64,000 nt of DNA from contig CP136492.1 in the NCBI GenBank assembly GCA_032768795.1, forward strand, positions 1,178,001 to 1,242,000, in the 5' to 3' direction. Below are positions 32,900-45,680 of this stretch, in pieces. The notes under the pieces were generated by a model. It did no database searches. It worked only from the letters and a program-made list of their open reading frames with translations, and was not told where the DNA came from. This DNA is from Tremella fuciformis (taxonomy: Eukaryota > Basidiomycota > Tremellomycetes > Tremellales > Tremellaceae). Positions within the stretch are counted from its first letter, which is position 1; each line of letters opens with the position of its first letter. The translations under genes and the position numbers were made by a program.

Positions 32900-33874
32900 T
32901 CAAGCGACGACCTTCTTCTCTACACCGGCGGCAGCGTATCCTCCTGCCTGTTGCCACTTGCCCATGGCCTCCGTAACCTTGTCCGCAACCTCTTTCGCGG
33001 TCGTATTCTTGCCAAAGGCATCGACAAACTGGCCGAGGGGATCCATGAGGTAGAAGAAGATCCTGCGAGTCAGGTCGTGTATGACAGTGCGTGCCAGGTG
33101 GGACAAACGAGTGGTCGACGAGGTAGTCGTCTCCCGGCTGAGCGCTGGGCGGAGTGCTAAAGTACACTCGGTAGGCCTTGCAGGCAGACTTGACATCGTC
33201 GTACGACCCAGTCAGGCCCAGCATGCGCGGGTGAAAGTCTGCCATCAGCCCCCATGTGTGCTTGTGTGTCCAGACTCACCCGAGACATATCGCTTAACAG
33301 CGTCCACGCCATCCCGCGCCGGGTCCACACTGACAAAGACCGGCTGCACCTTGTCCTCCTGGCGCTTCTCGACCATCTCCACCGCCTCGCCCATCTTGTC
33401 CAGCTCCTCGGGGCATATATCAGGGCAGTTTGTGAACCCAAAATAGACCAGCGTCCACTGGCCCAGCAGGTCCCCCTCCGTGTACTCGGCGCCCTCGTGC
33501 GTCGTGAGGCTGAACGGGCCCCCGATGGACGGCTTGCCCACCGATTTCGTGAGCAGCTCTTGCCGTCTGCGCTCGGTCACTTTCGCCTTTTCCGTCTCAA
33601 AGTACCAGTACAGCCCGGCGCCGGTGAGGACGAACAGCAGTGCGGCGCGGTAGGTGAAGGGCCCGACGGCCGCGCGGGCGCGGCGCTCTTCGTCGCTTGC
33701 GGGCCGGGAGGCGTAGGCTCTGCTCCTCTGCGTCTGCAGGATGGGAGACCGGTGTGCTATTGGTCTGGCCGCGAGGCGGGCGCAGATTGGAGGGAGGTGA
33801 GAGACGGGTCGGAGAGAGGGGCGCGACGAGCTGGCCAGCGCCAGTCGTGAGACCATGGTCCTGCTTGCAGACAT
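32900..33874 (-). CDS. SCO1: Sco1-type copper chaperone for cytochrome c oxidase
   Basis: Inner-membrane protein that delivers copper to the CuA site of Cox2. Exons on the complement: 33280-33874, 33109-33238, 32900-33062; 295 aa. The N-terminus is an Arg/Ser-rich presequence reaching RSRAYASRP. One transmembrane segment follows at about 74-92 (YRAALLFVLTGAGLYWYF). The thioredoxin-like domain carries the copper ligands C150 and C154 (NCPDICPEE) and H241 (YLVDHSIFFYLMDP, across a splice). The family's length and domain order are normal. It is divergent from SPB4 with a 178-bp shared promoter. Confidence 0.94.
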
Positions 33875-34052
33875 GATGAGTGTAGGTGTGAGGGTGAGGA
33901 CGGGTAGTCATCATCTGACCACTGGCGACTTTTCGGCGTCACAGAGCGGTGATCGCCGCGCTCGGATCCGATAGCGAACTCAGGTCCGGCTGCAGCTGAA
34001 AAGTTGGCCATTTTCGTTTCTCCTCTCACTGAACCTCCTGCTGGGCGCGACG
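33875..34052. promoter_or_regulatory. Divergent SCO1-SPB4 promoter region
   Basis: 178 bases serve both genes. GATGAG at about 33883-33888 resembles a PAC element of ribosome-biogenesis genes. GAAAAGTTGG and ATTTTCG stretches lie nearer SPB4. No TATA box. Confidence 0.4.
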
Positions 34053-36373
34053 ATGGACCGCCCGCTCGCCAGACCGCCCGTGATGGGCGGGCCATGGTCC
34101 AAACTATCCCTCACACCGTGGATGTGAGCTTCTCCCCCCAGCACATTGGCTGCACTGACATCCAGCCTCGATGTTATACTCCAGATGGGCTTTGAGAAGA
34201 TGACGCCCGTACAGGCGTCCACTATACCGAGAGCCATCAAGAACCAGGACTGCGTAGTCGAAGTCAGCTCCGCAGTCAGTGACACCATAGCGAGCTGACT
34301 CCTAGGCCGTGACTGGGTCAGGCAAGACGCTGGCCTTTGTCGTGCCTATCCTCGAGCGCCTCTGTCGGTCCGGACACAAGTACGCCAAAGGCGAAGTGGC
34401 TGCCATCGTCGTCGCTCCCACCCGGTCAGCTCCACAGTGACGTTAGCCTACCGAGCTGACATTCAGAGAGCTCGCGCAGCAGATCCACGAGGTCTTCCAC
34501 CGCTTCCTCTCGACCCTCCAGCCCCCGCCCGCAGAAGACGGCCCCGTCGCCTCGTCATCCCGCTCGCCGTCGCCCGCTCCCGCTCCCGAACCCCTACTGC
34601 CCCTCCCGATGCTTCTCACATCCGGCACCAAGACGCCATACGAGACGTTCGCCTCGCTCCACCCGTCCATCCTCGTCGGCACACCCGGCCGCCTCGCCTC
34701 GTTCCTCCTGTCCCCGCGCGGCCAGTCGCTCGTGCGTGTGGGCGATCTGGACGTGCTCGTCCTGGACGAAGCGGACCGCCTGCTCTCATCGCCCGACCAC
34801 AGGCGGGACGTCGAGCGCATCATGCGCCACCTGCCCAAACAGCGCAGGACGCACCTGTTCTCAGCGACGATGACTGACGCCGTCGAGGAGATCATCGGGA
34901 TCGGGCTGCGCAACCCCGTGCGGATAGTCGTCAACCTCAAAGATAAGCGCGAGGGGGAGATCACGGAGCGCAGACTACCGACCGGGCTGGATAATCGCTT
35001 CTTGGTCTGCCGGGCGGCCGAGAAGACGCTGCAGCTTGTGAGGCTGCTCAGGGCAGAACAAGGAGAAGGCAGGGCAAAGTTCATTGTCTACTTTTCGACC
35101 TGTGCCGCTGTCGACTACTTCTACCGAGTGAGTCTGTCCCACTTGCTGCTGTCTGAATCCTACTGATTGTGCAGGTCTTGTCGCGCCTCCCGGTCCTCTC
35201 CGCCTTCGCCCTGACCTCGCTGCATGGCGACCTGCCACCACGCGTCCGCGAACAGGCGCTCTCGCAGTTCACATCTCACCCCTCTTCGAGCCTATCCCCC
35301 GCCGTGCTCCTTTGCACCGACGTCGCTGCGCGAGGCGTCGACTTCTCCGACATAGACCTCGTGGTGCAGTACGACCCGCCAACCGACCCGAAAACCTTCT
35401 CGCACCGCGCGGGCCGGACGGCGCGCGCCGGGCGCACGGGGAAAGCAGTGGTGCTCCTCACCCAAGGGAGGGAAGAAGACTACGTCGCTTTCCTGGCGGT
35501 GCGCAAGATCCCACTCGCCAAGCAAGAGTACATCGGCGACGCTGCGGACGGCAGCGCGAGAGAGCTGGACGCCGCTGCGCTCCAATTGATGGACGAGATC
35601 AGAGATGTCGTCAAGACCGACCGGGACCTCGCCGACAAGGGCGCCAAGGCATACGTGAGCGCACTGCGTGCGTACACGAAACACGAGGCGAGCTTCATCT
35701 TCCGGCTGGCCGACGCCGACTTTAACGGCTTGGGCGTGGCATACGGTCTGCTGAGGCTGCCGGCCATGCCTGAAATCACCGAGTGGCGAAAGAAGCGCGC
35801 CGACGCCGCGGCCAAGGCGCAGTCGGCCGAAGGGGCAGGTGCAGAAGCGACACCGTGGTCAGACGCCGAGATCGACGTGAGTCGTTTGTGGTGGTGGGGG
35901 TGCGCTAACGGCGAGTGCAGTGGGACGCGTTTGCATATACCAACAAGACGCGCGAGGCAGCACGGCTCGCCGCACTGGCGAACAAGCGCGCCAAGGGCAC
36001 TGATGTCGCTGCAGACGCGGAGCAGACGAAGAAGCGCGTGCGGGCCGAGATGCGCGAAGCGTGGTCCGAGCAGAAAGACCGGAAAGCGCGGCGGGAAGAA
36101 CGGCGCGTGAAAAAGGACACGAAGAAGCAGAAAGAGTGGGAGCGGGAGCAGGCGGCGGGCCAGGGGGAGGTTGGGATGGTGGACGCGTTCATGCGTGCTC
36201 GTGCGGCCGCGGATGGCGCGGGCGAGGTCAAGTCGAAAGTCAGGAGCGAGGTGGATCGGGAGATGGAGGCAGAGTACAAGGCGATGAAGAAGGAGGTCAA
36301 GGAGGAGAGGGTGGCCAAGCGGGCCAAGAGGGAGGAGAAGACTGTCGGGGGCATGTTTGACGATCTGGAATGA
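34053..36373 (+). CDS. SPB4: Spb4 DEAD-box RNA helicase (60S biogenesis)
   Basis: Nucleolar ATP-dependent RNA helicase of early pre-60S particles (DDX55 in animals). Exons 34053-34123, 34166-34262, 34306-34424, 34467-35127, 35175-35876, 35921-36373; 700 aa. The Q motif region reads [14 protein letters not shown]. Walker A AVTGSGKT is at 57-64, DEAD at 196-199, SAT in FSATMTDA, and motif [12 protein letters not shown] from H393. The Spb4/Has1-group extension follows the helicase core, then a Lys/Glu-rich C-terminal tail ending GGMFDDLE, typical for Spb4. An insert rich in Pro/Ser/Ala lies between motifs Ia and Ib. All motifs are intact. Confidence 0.93.
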
Positions 36374-36459
36374 CCAGTGTGCTCTGGGATCTGTTGTATA
36401 CTCAATATACTTTCATTCTACACGCATTTGCATTTGCATGACAACATTCGCACCAAGAC

Positions 36460-39198
36460 TCATGCCCACGGATTGTCATCCTCGTCGAATGGCGTATGCG
36501 CCTGGCCGTACCTCGCCGTCGACGGTTGTCGGCTCGGTGCCAGTACCCTCTGCTCGATACTCTCAACCTTTGCTATCGGATCCAACAAGCCCTGTATCGT
36601 CTGAGACGGCCTGCGCTCATCGTCCAGGTCCGGCGAGTACACCTGCTCGATCTCCGGATCAGGATCCTTCCGCCCTTCTTCGTCCCTCTCGTGTCGGTAG
36701 ATGTGAGCAGGAGCATTGCTTTGCGGTTCGCCCTTGCGTCTCTCCCAAGCGCGAGCCTCTTCCACTGCCCGGTCATCTTCCACCACCAGATCAACAGCAT
36801 CAGCCGGGAGCCGAGGCGATTTGTCCTTGCCCTTGCTCTTCGTCGCTTTTGCTTTAGGCGCCGCTGTTCCGTTGTCTGACTCGGATGACGTGTCGCCGAT
36901 CGAGAAGGGCGACTGAGTATGCCGGCTTTTGGTGCTCCTCCGTGATCTCGAGCCCTTCTTGGCAGGCGCCGCAGGTGGCACGGTCGTCTTCTTCGTCCAG
37001 CGCATTTGCGAGTCATGATTTCCAGCATGCCCGTTGGAGGCATGCCACGCGTCTAAACGCTCGTTGTCCCCGTCATATAGCCATTCTCCGTCGCCGCTCT
37101 GTTGTCGTTGTCGGCTTGGTCCGCCGTGCACGTTGACGTGCGACTCGGATGGGCTCTGACTGAGCCTACTGAATTGCGATACTCGATCCGCCCCTATTTC
37201 TGATCAGTCGACTCCTGAAGGCCCTAAGGGATGACTTACAACCGCCATATACACCCATCTTTGCTTTCCCACCTTTAGGCACATTGACCTCGGCAGTCGA
37301 GCTGCCTGCACGATCCCCTCCTCGCGTCCATCTGCCGGCCAGGATACCCTCCTCGTCCGCCCACTGCTTCTTGCGCTTCTCCTCTCGACTAACATCGACG
37401 TTCGGAAAGCCAGCATACCCGATCCTTCTTGCTCGCTCGTACATCTCATCTTCAGCCTCTTCTACAGACTCAAAGGTGATGCTGGGCGCATCGCTCTCCG
37501 AGTCGCTGTCGAACAATCCCACCGAGCCTCGAGTCAAGTGAGGATCCGGTATCGAGGGATCGTCATGGACAATTCGATCGGCTTGCTTGGGCAAGAGAGG
37601 AGCATAGCCCTCGCGCTCGGCCAACCGCTCGTCAACTCGTCTCTTGACCCGACTAATGATACCGGGATCGCCGTGCATCGCTGACTCGTTGCCTGGTATC
37701 GGCACCCAGTACTTGGCTTGTCCGCCTTTGGCATATCGCAGTCCTGCGCGAATGCGCTTTTGGCGACCTGCGCCATAATGCAGGCCTCCCTCCGCCGGCT
37801 CGTAAGCCTGGTAAGAGACGCCACGTCCTCGAATTGTATGCTTGGTATCCTCCCAGACATCTTTCAGCCCAAAAGCGTCGCGAAAAGCGTAGATGAACGG
37901 GAGGCGGGCCTGTCACATCAATACCATGGTTGTCTCATGGGCAAGACGCTCACAGCATGCTTGAGCGATGTGTCGATATAGTCGCTCGCCTGGAATGCAT
38001 ATTGCTACACTGTCAGCTTCGCAAAAAGAGGGGTGTAACAGCTGACATGAGCGAGTGCAAAGATGGGCATCTCAAAGCAGATAAGGGAGTCGACGAGTGC
38101 CAATGACATATGCTCGGGATCGGTATACGGTCCAACTGGGGGTCAGCCGCGTGTCAGCTCGTCTGCGGAGACGCACTCTTCTTGATGGCTCCCGCCGATG
38201 TAAGGATGGAGATGCCGACACTCTGCCAGAACGAGAAGAACAGGATGCCTTTGACACAGAGGAACTTGGCTGTGACATGAGCTTCTGCGCAATGGGATGA
38301 ATGGGTGCTACTAACGGACAGGCCGGAACGGCTTCAAGTCCTTGTTCACGCACACCCAGAACATGGCCAGGCAGCTGTCCCGTGAGCTACAGGCGAAAAT
38401 TCGGTTCAGCTAGCTCACTATAGACTCAAACAGATACTGATGTTGTACACGACCGAGACGTAGGTGTAGCCGGAATCAGCAGCGAAGCTGCCCTCCTTGT
38501 ACGTGCCCGTGGCCTTGAGTATGACGGTAGCAACCACAAGCAAGGGTTTGATCTGCACATACTCTGGTTGTCAGATGACCTACTCAGACGAAAGATGCAA
38601 TGGGGGGGGGCATACGCAAGACGCCCCGCTTGAGATTGAGCAATGTCCAAGGATCGCTGACGTCCATCGGGCGCAAGAAGAGGTTGACAGGGAAGGGGTG
38701 CGGGATGGGCGGTCGGCCATGTAGGATGATGAGGAGGGACCGCTCGCCGCCAAGGTAGGTGATGAGCAGCTGGAGGAAAGTGTAGATGACGAATGCCTCA
38801 TACAGGTCGCGCACGGCGTCGATGAAGAAGGCCGCCTCAAGGGAGAATATGGCGATGAGGGACGAGATCGCATACAGGGGCACCCTGGTACTCAGCCAGG
38901 CTCGTGTCAGGGGTGAGGTGTTCTCACATGAGCATGATGCGGACCACTGCCCGTTGCAAGGGCGGCTTGCGGTAGTTCTTAAGCTGCAGCGTGATGGACA
39001 TGACCGATACCCCAGTGGCTCATAATCAGCTATGGCTCTGTCGCTGATGCTTGTTGCGCCTCACCGACAGCTGTGAAAGCCCCGCATAGCGCCAGCAGCC
39101 ATACTGGGAGGTGATCACCGGCTCCTGCTGACGGCAGATTGACCAGCACGGGGGAAGTCGAGGGCCCGTCTGGTCCAGGGAAGGAAGGCAACGACATG
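36460..39198 (-). CDS. HFL1: Ost-alpha/TMEM184 family membrane protein
   Basis: Seven-span membrane protein of the organic solute transporter alpha/TMEM184 family; the yeast member Hfl1 is a vacuolar Atg8-binding protein. Eleven exons on the complement: 39150-39198, 39065-39103, 38928-39018, 38616-38884, 38419-38563, 38316-38374, 38177-38269, 38047-38135, 37954-38004, 37243-37909, 36460-37199; 763 aa. Family marks: NYRKPPLQRAVVRI, MVPLYAISS, the GVLQYVQIKPLL and GTYKEGSF blocks, SLYCLAMFWV, and PKFLCVKGILFFSFWQ. The N-terminal 300 residues hold the membrane core; the rest is a long polar cytosolic tail with Asp/Ser clusters (DSDSESD). Symbol given by orthology guess. Confidence 0.85.
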
Positions 39199-39540
39199 GC
39201 GCTTCGTGGCCCGAGCCGTGAGGGAGCTCGCCACCTTGGACTATGCGGACAAATGCGCTTCGATGCTAGGCATTGCCACGACGACCTTCAAGACAGGCTC
39301 CCTGTCGGTGAGGGTTGCTTGAAAGGAAAAAGATAGCGAATGTCAAGTGGAAGATGTGGTTGACTGCGAGTCAGAAACGCGTCACTGCCATGTTTTTCGC
39401 CACCCAACTTGTCACCAAGCTGAAATGTCAGTACAAGATAGCGATAACTCATCGAGACGGCAACAGGGCTTGTTGGATGCTCAAAGATGCATGTCGCCGC
39501 TCCTTGACATCCGCTGTGCGGCCGAGCCCACCGCGACACA
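39199..39540. other. Intergenic region between RSE1 3' end and HFL1-like start
   Basis: 342 bases downstream of RSE1 and upstream of the next leftward gene. It should contain the RSE1 terminator and the HFL1-like promoter. Open frames on both strands here lack any recognisable feature. Confidence 0.35.
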
Positions 39541-42500
39541 CTAAAATGCACTGCTCGTCCTCATCTGCTCCAGCTTCTTCAACACGTCCCCGACACTCCT
39601 GTCCAGATCATTCGCTATCGATTGCTGCTTGGGATATGGCAGCAGACCGAACGTCTCGCACAAGTCGCCGTCCACGACGCCCATCACAGGGGCATAGTAC
39701 CCTCGGTATGCCAGATGATCTCTGCCTACCAACGACGTGTTTTGTGTCCGCATGTGCTGATTGTCAGTCCGAGCTTCTATTCCGGTCGTATGCGCTCACC
39801 ATCTCCAGTGTGGTCATGAACTCCACGTCGTCCATCGAGATGAATGGCACCAAAGCGCCTACGGCCCCAGAAATAGTTGTGTAGACCAATACGTCGCGGC
39901 CTCCCGGGACAAGGGATACCTTGGTCAAGCTGCCAATCAGCTTTGCTCACAGTTGATGATCGTCACGCACGAGGTGACAACGCTTCCCACGTTGTAGTGA
40001 GCGATCAGGGAGGTCTTGTGTGCAGCACCCATCAAGAAGCCCTTCTCGTGCATGATACCCGCACCGGTGGGATCCTCGTCCACCTTCTCACTGGTGGCCT
40101 GGTCTAACCGGTTCACAAAGACATTGCCGAATTTGTCGGCACAGGCAACCGTGTCGTAGTCGACATTCGTTACGCAAGTGAGGAATCTCGGTTGCGAGTC
40201 GTCGGCAAAAATGAGGAGTTGCCTGTTGGGGATAGAGCGGTAGACGCAGAAGAAGGTCGATTCTTGCATATCCCCAACGATGATGCGGGCCCCGACGACG
40301 TTGATTGTAGCGACGAGCGTCGGGAAGCTGGTGTTCTCGCACTTTCGCAGCAGCGCTTTCTTCCCCTGCTCGTACAAGCGAAGCGACTTGCCGACACCAA
40401 CGAGCAAGTAGCCTTGGAATCCAGCGACACACAGGGGGATGTCGTCTGTTTTGGTCTTGTGCATGAACTCAAGCGTCCGGCCGTTGTCCTTGATAGCGTA
40501 AACGCGCAACCAGCCTTCTTTGCAGCTCCTCGGCGTCAAGGTCGTGCCGACCGCTGTGCCGACCACCAAACTTGGCTCACCACCCATGTTCTCGAAGTAA
40601 GCAATGGTGAGCGAGAAAGCGGCCTCATCTTCGTCGAGGTCGATCGTTGATATGCTCTCATTTGTCAATGGGTCGAGCACGCGTATCAAAGATGCCCAAT
40701 GACCGGCTGCAGCTCTCGGTCGACCGAACTCTGCTGGCGGCAGGTCTAGGACGCCTCGGTCCACCCGCGAACCACTGGCTGACAAGATCCGCTCCACTGC
40801 TTTGGGCCCGTACGTCCGGTGATCGGCCTCGATCATGTAGAATACCGTGTTGTAAGGATTGCTGACGAATTGGCGGGGAGTGTAGGTGAGAGGCATCGAG
40901 TCCTGCTTGAGCTTCTCGCCAAGCTTGGGGATAGTGAAGATCCTGCCTGTTCAGCGGGTTCAACGATGAGTGAGTTAGCACTTACCTCAAGGTGTTACCG
41001 GAGATACCAATCAGACCTTCAGGGCACATACTTGCCGTCAGCGTCGATGCGTGCTCCAGCATATCATAGATGAGAGGTTGCGTTTGCAGCATATCTTGGT
41101 ATGTGTAGAGCAACCAGGCTCTGCTGGAGAATGCCATGACGGATGGAGAGCCGTGAATAGTTGCTCGAACGAGTTTTGGAGGTTTAGCGCCAAGGAAGCG
41201 CAATCGTGTGTCGGACAGGGATCCTTCTACAGGGTCCACAACGGTCCGCAGAAGGACACCATTCATGAGACCAATGTTCAGGAACATGGTATTTCGGTTC
41301 TTGTCGATGCTGGTATCGAAGATCTCAGCTAGACAGATCGAGGTGGGAGGAGCAGTCAAAGCCTGGAGACTGAGGGTGGTGAGGGTACTGTCGGGTTCAA
41401 GAGAGATGATATGCACGGTCTGGTTGTCGCAACCGACGGCGAGGAATGGTGTCCGTCTGCGTCCTTCGGGTACTTCCGCTATGCTGACGCAGGTCGCGTT
41501 CCCGGGAAGACTCTTGCGGTCTTGATACTCGCTCAGAGATCCTTCGGGATCCAGTTCGAAGTAGACCAGCTCGGCATTGGACAAGGCGATGACAACCTGT
41601 CTTTTGTTGGTCGTTGCAGCAACAATCATCGTTCCAGGCGGACATGACCACTCATCGACCCGATCCGCCGCACGGATATGCCGCAGCCCGTACGGGTGTA
41701 CCTGCAGTAGGCCAGAATTGCCCAATTGCTGACAGGCGAGGGTGGGCCCGGAAGAGAGGAAGCCAGTGTCATTGACTTCCTCGATGGTCTGACCGATGGA
41801 AAGGACAAGTGTACCGTTGGGGAAGGATAACACGATATAGGAGTCAAATTCGTCATCTTCGGCGAGCTTTAGAGTCCACACGGCATTTGGTACACCGGGC
41901 AGCGGTGAGGCGACCATCTGCTGGATTTCCAGGCCATGCTTGAGCGATCTGAAAGAGCTGCGAGCTCCTCGTCCACATGCGGCGTATATTTGCGGCGTGT
42001 CTGAGCTCTGGCCCAGCAGATTTACTACCTGGGCGTCCACTATGGGGTCCAAGGAGGTGAGGGTGTCGACGAGCAGGAGATTTTGCAGGGCATGAGGATT
42101 GAAGAAGGCGTAGGGAAGGGGGCCTGAGGAGTTTCCGTAGTCAGGATAGTCTGTTGAAGACCATTCCTGCTCGCCATCATCCTCCGCGAGACTCTGGAAC
42201 TGGTACAGATGTCTGAGCGTCAGCACCTGAGTCGAGACATCAAATACGACCCACTGATCACCAAACTCGCTGGCCGCGAACAAGTAGCCTGCCTTCAGGA
42301 TGCACAGACTCGCGGTGACGGGGACAGTGTCAAAGTATTTGATCTTGAGCGATTTGACTTCCTCGCCCTCGTGTTCGATCCAAACCTTGAACAGGTCCCC
42401 ATCTTCAGACTGCAAGAGGAAGAAGAATGCTCCCTAACGGTCAGCGATATCAGGCGTGTTCAGGAGAGGCGCACCCTAATCTTGTGCATGACAGCAGAGA

Positions 42501-43534
42501 CGATGATGATGCCTCGACTGGATTCTCCCCGTTGAGCCAAAGGATTCCGACGTCGAGGTATCGGTATCCGGTGAGCTTCGGCGTCCATGTGTTTCCAGAT
42601 GATATGGTCTTCTGTGCAGACCAGCACACCCGAGGGTCCATCGAACCGATCTGACGACGCATTCTGTCCACCTGGCACCTGCACGAGCATGTTGGCTCTC
42701 CGGTCCGTTGGCTCGCTCCATTTGCGAACAACATGGTTCAATCCCAAGTCCAGCTCGTAGAAGACCAAATGTTTCTCGGTCGCTGCGTATGCCTCGCCAG
42801 TCGGATCCGCGTCTGACTCCGAGTAGTCCATCTCCAAAGCGGCGTACATCGGGTTGTCGTACCCGTTGTCCACCCCGATCAAATGCGTGACCAAGGTATG
42901 GTTCTTGTGCGCCTCTAGCGGTGATGACGGGAACAATTTCCCCTCCGAGTTCCGGTTGAGCACGTAGACGAGCTTGGCCTTCTCTAGTGCGCCAAACATG
43001 CAGCTTCGGCCTTTCGGATCGACAGCAAGGAATTGCCCCGGCACCACTCTTCTGCTCCCAGACTTGCCATACACCTCCTGATACAGCGATTCAAAATGCG
43101 GTGTGGGCGACACGACAAACTCGATGATGGACATTCGGCCAGAGTCGGACGAGATAAGTATATAGTCTGACCTCGTTAACTTCGAGGGCTGCAGACTGAG
43201 CGAGGCTCACCCTTTGTCATGCCAGCCAGCCTGAAGGCAGTCACATTGCGCACCACGCCAAATGCCTGTCAATCAGCTCGAATCCACGATACAACTGCGC
43301 AGGACTGACCTCGGTCGCACATATCGTGTCCACTGACAGTCAGCAAATGCCTTGTGACTGGAGGATAGCAAGGAGACACTGACGTTGCCCCGTTTGCGCA
43401 TTCAACTTCAACAGCTCGAGTCTCGTTCCTCCTCTGACGACCAAGATCTCCTGCCCTTTTGTGCCGGAGAACGCGCCGACAGTCGCCAACGAGATGTTTG
43501 TCGGAGGCGAAAGGGTGATTTTGAAGAGGTGCAT
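39541..43534 (-). CDS. RSE1: Rse1/SF3B3 splicing factor (U2 snRNP SF3b)
   Basis: WD-type triple beta-propeller protein of the SF3b complex, needed for branch-site recognition. Exons on the complement: 43384-43534, 43310-43332, 43211-43265, 42475-43166, 40986-42433, 39971-40942, 39800-39929, 39541-39756; 1,228 aa, the family's usual length. It starts [15 protein letters not shown] and soon reads [14 protein letters not shown], both diagnostic. Later marks are [31 protein letters not shown], and the C-terminal [17 protein letters not shown] and [10 protein letters not shown]. Exon 2 is only 23 nt. It is divergent from the Gfo/Idh gene. Confidence 0.95.
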
Positions 43535-43931
43535 CGTGTCGGCGAGCCTCCGTGGCTGTTCTTGGACGCCGACAGATGAAGAAGAGGTTTAGAGACTTTT
43601 GAATCAGCAATTCACGAGACGAGACAGCGGCGACCACTCCTTTCAGTGGCAAGCCTATATACTCCCGGAAGATACCAGAGTAATAGGCGTCCATAACTGA
43701 TAATCATGCGAGATATGCGAGGGGCGTTTCGGTCGGAGAGATCGGGCCGAATGCTAGGCGGGGTTTCTATGGAGCATCGCTGCGTTTAGATCAGATCAAC
43801 AGAAACCCCATTCCAATGCTCGAGAGGCCAGGCGCATGCATCAAATAGCGCGACCCAGGGGTGCAGGTCTGCTTTTGCTTCTCATCTGACAGTGATTCCA
43901 CAAAAAAAAACGCAGACAGGAGGCATAGACC
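43535..43931. promoter_or_regulatory. Divergent RSE1-oxidoreductase promoter region
   Basis: 397 bases between start codons. A run of nine A residues lies near 43901-43910, close to the oxidoreductase start. A minus-strand frame extends upstream of RSE1 but begins in a different frame and is not needed. Confidence 0.35.
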
Positions 43932-45442
43932 ATGTTCCCCTCCGCCCTTCATCGCTTTGCGGCCTCGACGTCGCGCCGCGCGGCCGCGGGCGGCAAGCCC
44001 TTCAATGTGCTCATGATCGGTGCTGGGCCGGTCAACTTTGGCACGCCAGAAGGACCCTGGGATCATGTGAGTGAGCGAGGGCTAGTGCACGGCCTTGCCT
44101 ATCGTGGCTGAGCTAATACGCCAGGCGAAACGCCTAGAGAAACACCTGGGCGAGCGACTCAACGTGGTCGGCATCGTCGAGCGCGACCCCGCTCGCGCCG
44201 AGCGTGTCCTCACGATCAAGCGGGCCAACGACAGCATAAAAAGCGGGTACGAGAAGACCAAGATCTTCTCGAGCATCCAGGAGGCCGGCGGAGCACTGCA
44301 GGGCCCTGACGCACCACAGCGAGTCTCCCCCGCCGTCAGCCTGCGCTTCCGCTGATGTGTAGACTTGCCATTCTCGGCATCCAGGCTTTTGCGCGCGGCA
44401 CCACCCTTCCCGGTCGGGATACCGAGCTGCAGCTGGTGCACGAGTTCCCCAAGATCGGCCTGCTCGTCGAGAAGCCCATCTCAGCCGTGGACGCCGACAA
44501 CTTTGGCGAGGTGGAGCGAGTCGCCAAGGCACTCAAGGAGAAGGGGACCATCTCGTCGGTGGGCTACATGCTGCGGTACCTCAAGGCGTCGCGGGCCATG
44601 CGGAGCCTGATCCAGGAGAACAACCTGAACGTCATGGCGACGTTTGCGCGATTCCTCATGGCGTACAAGTTTGCCGGTGCTGCCGGTGATGATTTAGACG
44701 GACCGCGGCCGTACTGGGATATGAAGGGCGAGCTGGGCCCCATCGTCGGCCAGGGCACGCACCTGGTAGATCTGGTCAGGTTTATGGCGCCGAACGTGGC
44801 GGCGGACTCGCTTCACGTCAATACGATCGAGCCCACGGACGCCGCTGGGTTCCTGAGCGAGCTCAAGTTCAACGAGAAGGGCCTTGTCAAGCCCGAGGAG
44901 CGCATCCCACGTATGACCAACGCGACTTGGCGGTACGAGAACGGCGGCTTGGGATCTTTCCTCCACGGAGTGGTCTTGCACGGTCAGTGCTCATCCCTAT
45001 CTACCGGTTTGAGCGCAGCTAATGAGGCAGAGGGCGACTACGATTGCGAGGTCATGGTCCTCGCCGACGGCTGGCTGCTCCGTCTCACAGACCCATACGG
45101 CTCGAACCCTACTTTGCACGTGCGCAAGCCTGGAACCACCGCCGAAAGTGAGCTCCGTCAGCTCGTATACTGGATATATATGCTGACATGAAGCCGCCAC
45201 CGTGTTCAGCAACGACGATTGTTACCTGTCTGAAGCAGCTGCGGTCGTAGATGCCATCGAGGGCACTGGCCCACGAGACGCCATCCTGTCAAGTTATGAA
45301 GACGCTCTCGAGTCGTACAAAATGGTCCGTCTGCTGTATCGTATCGTATCGTTATCCAGCTGACAGACAGACTTGGGCGATCCGATTGGCAGGCGAGGCG
45401 GCTGCCAAAGCGCGGGGAGTCAACCCAGCCATCAACGGGTAA
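43932..45442 (+). CDS. Gfo/Idh/MocA-family NAD(P)-dependent oxidoreductase
   Basis: Exons 43932-44066, 44125-44318, 44363-44982, 45031-45147, 45194-45324, 45371-45442; 422 aa. The Rossmann start reads FNVLMIGAGPVNFG at about 25-38. GLLVEKPIS at about 143-151 is the EKP motif with the catalytic-site lysine, and the C-terminal domain has the GTHLVDLVRF signature. This is a complete Gfo/Idh/MocA architecture; the substrate is unknown. The Arg/Ser-rich first 20 residues (HRFAASTSRRAAAGG) could be a mitochondrial presequence. The second intron starts with GC (GCGAGT at 44319); the nearest GT donor shifts the frame. The gene is divergent from RSE1. Confidence 0.82.
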
Positions 45443-45680
45443 TATACAGCGGGAACTGGTGTGGAGACGGACACTGCTCGGCACACATTGTCCTGTTCAT
45501 GTTAATAGACGCATATAGCAAGGTCGACTAGACAGTAGTCGAGTGGAGAATCATGCATTGCAGAAGTGGATTCCGTTCTTGATTTTTGTTCCTCGTCTCA
45601 TATGCTCGAGTTGACTTTCCGTATTGTCCCTATCTGTACACGCTGACTGTCCAATCTACCCCTCTAACGGCGCTAGCTGC

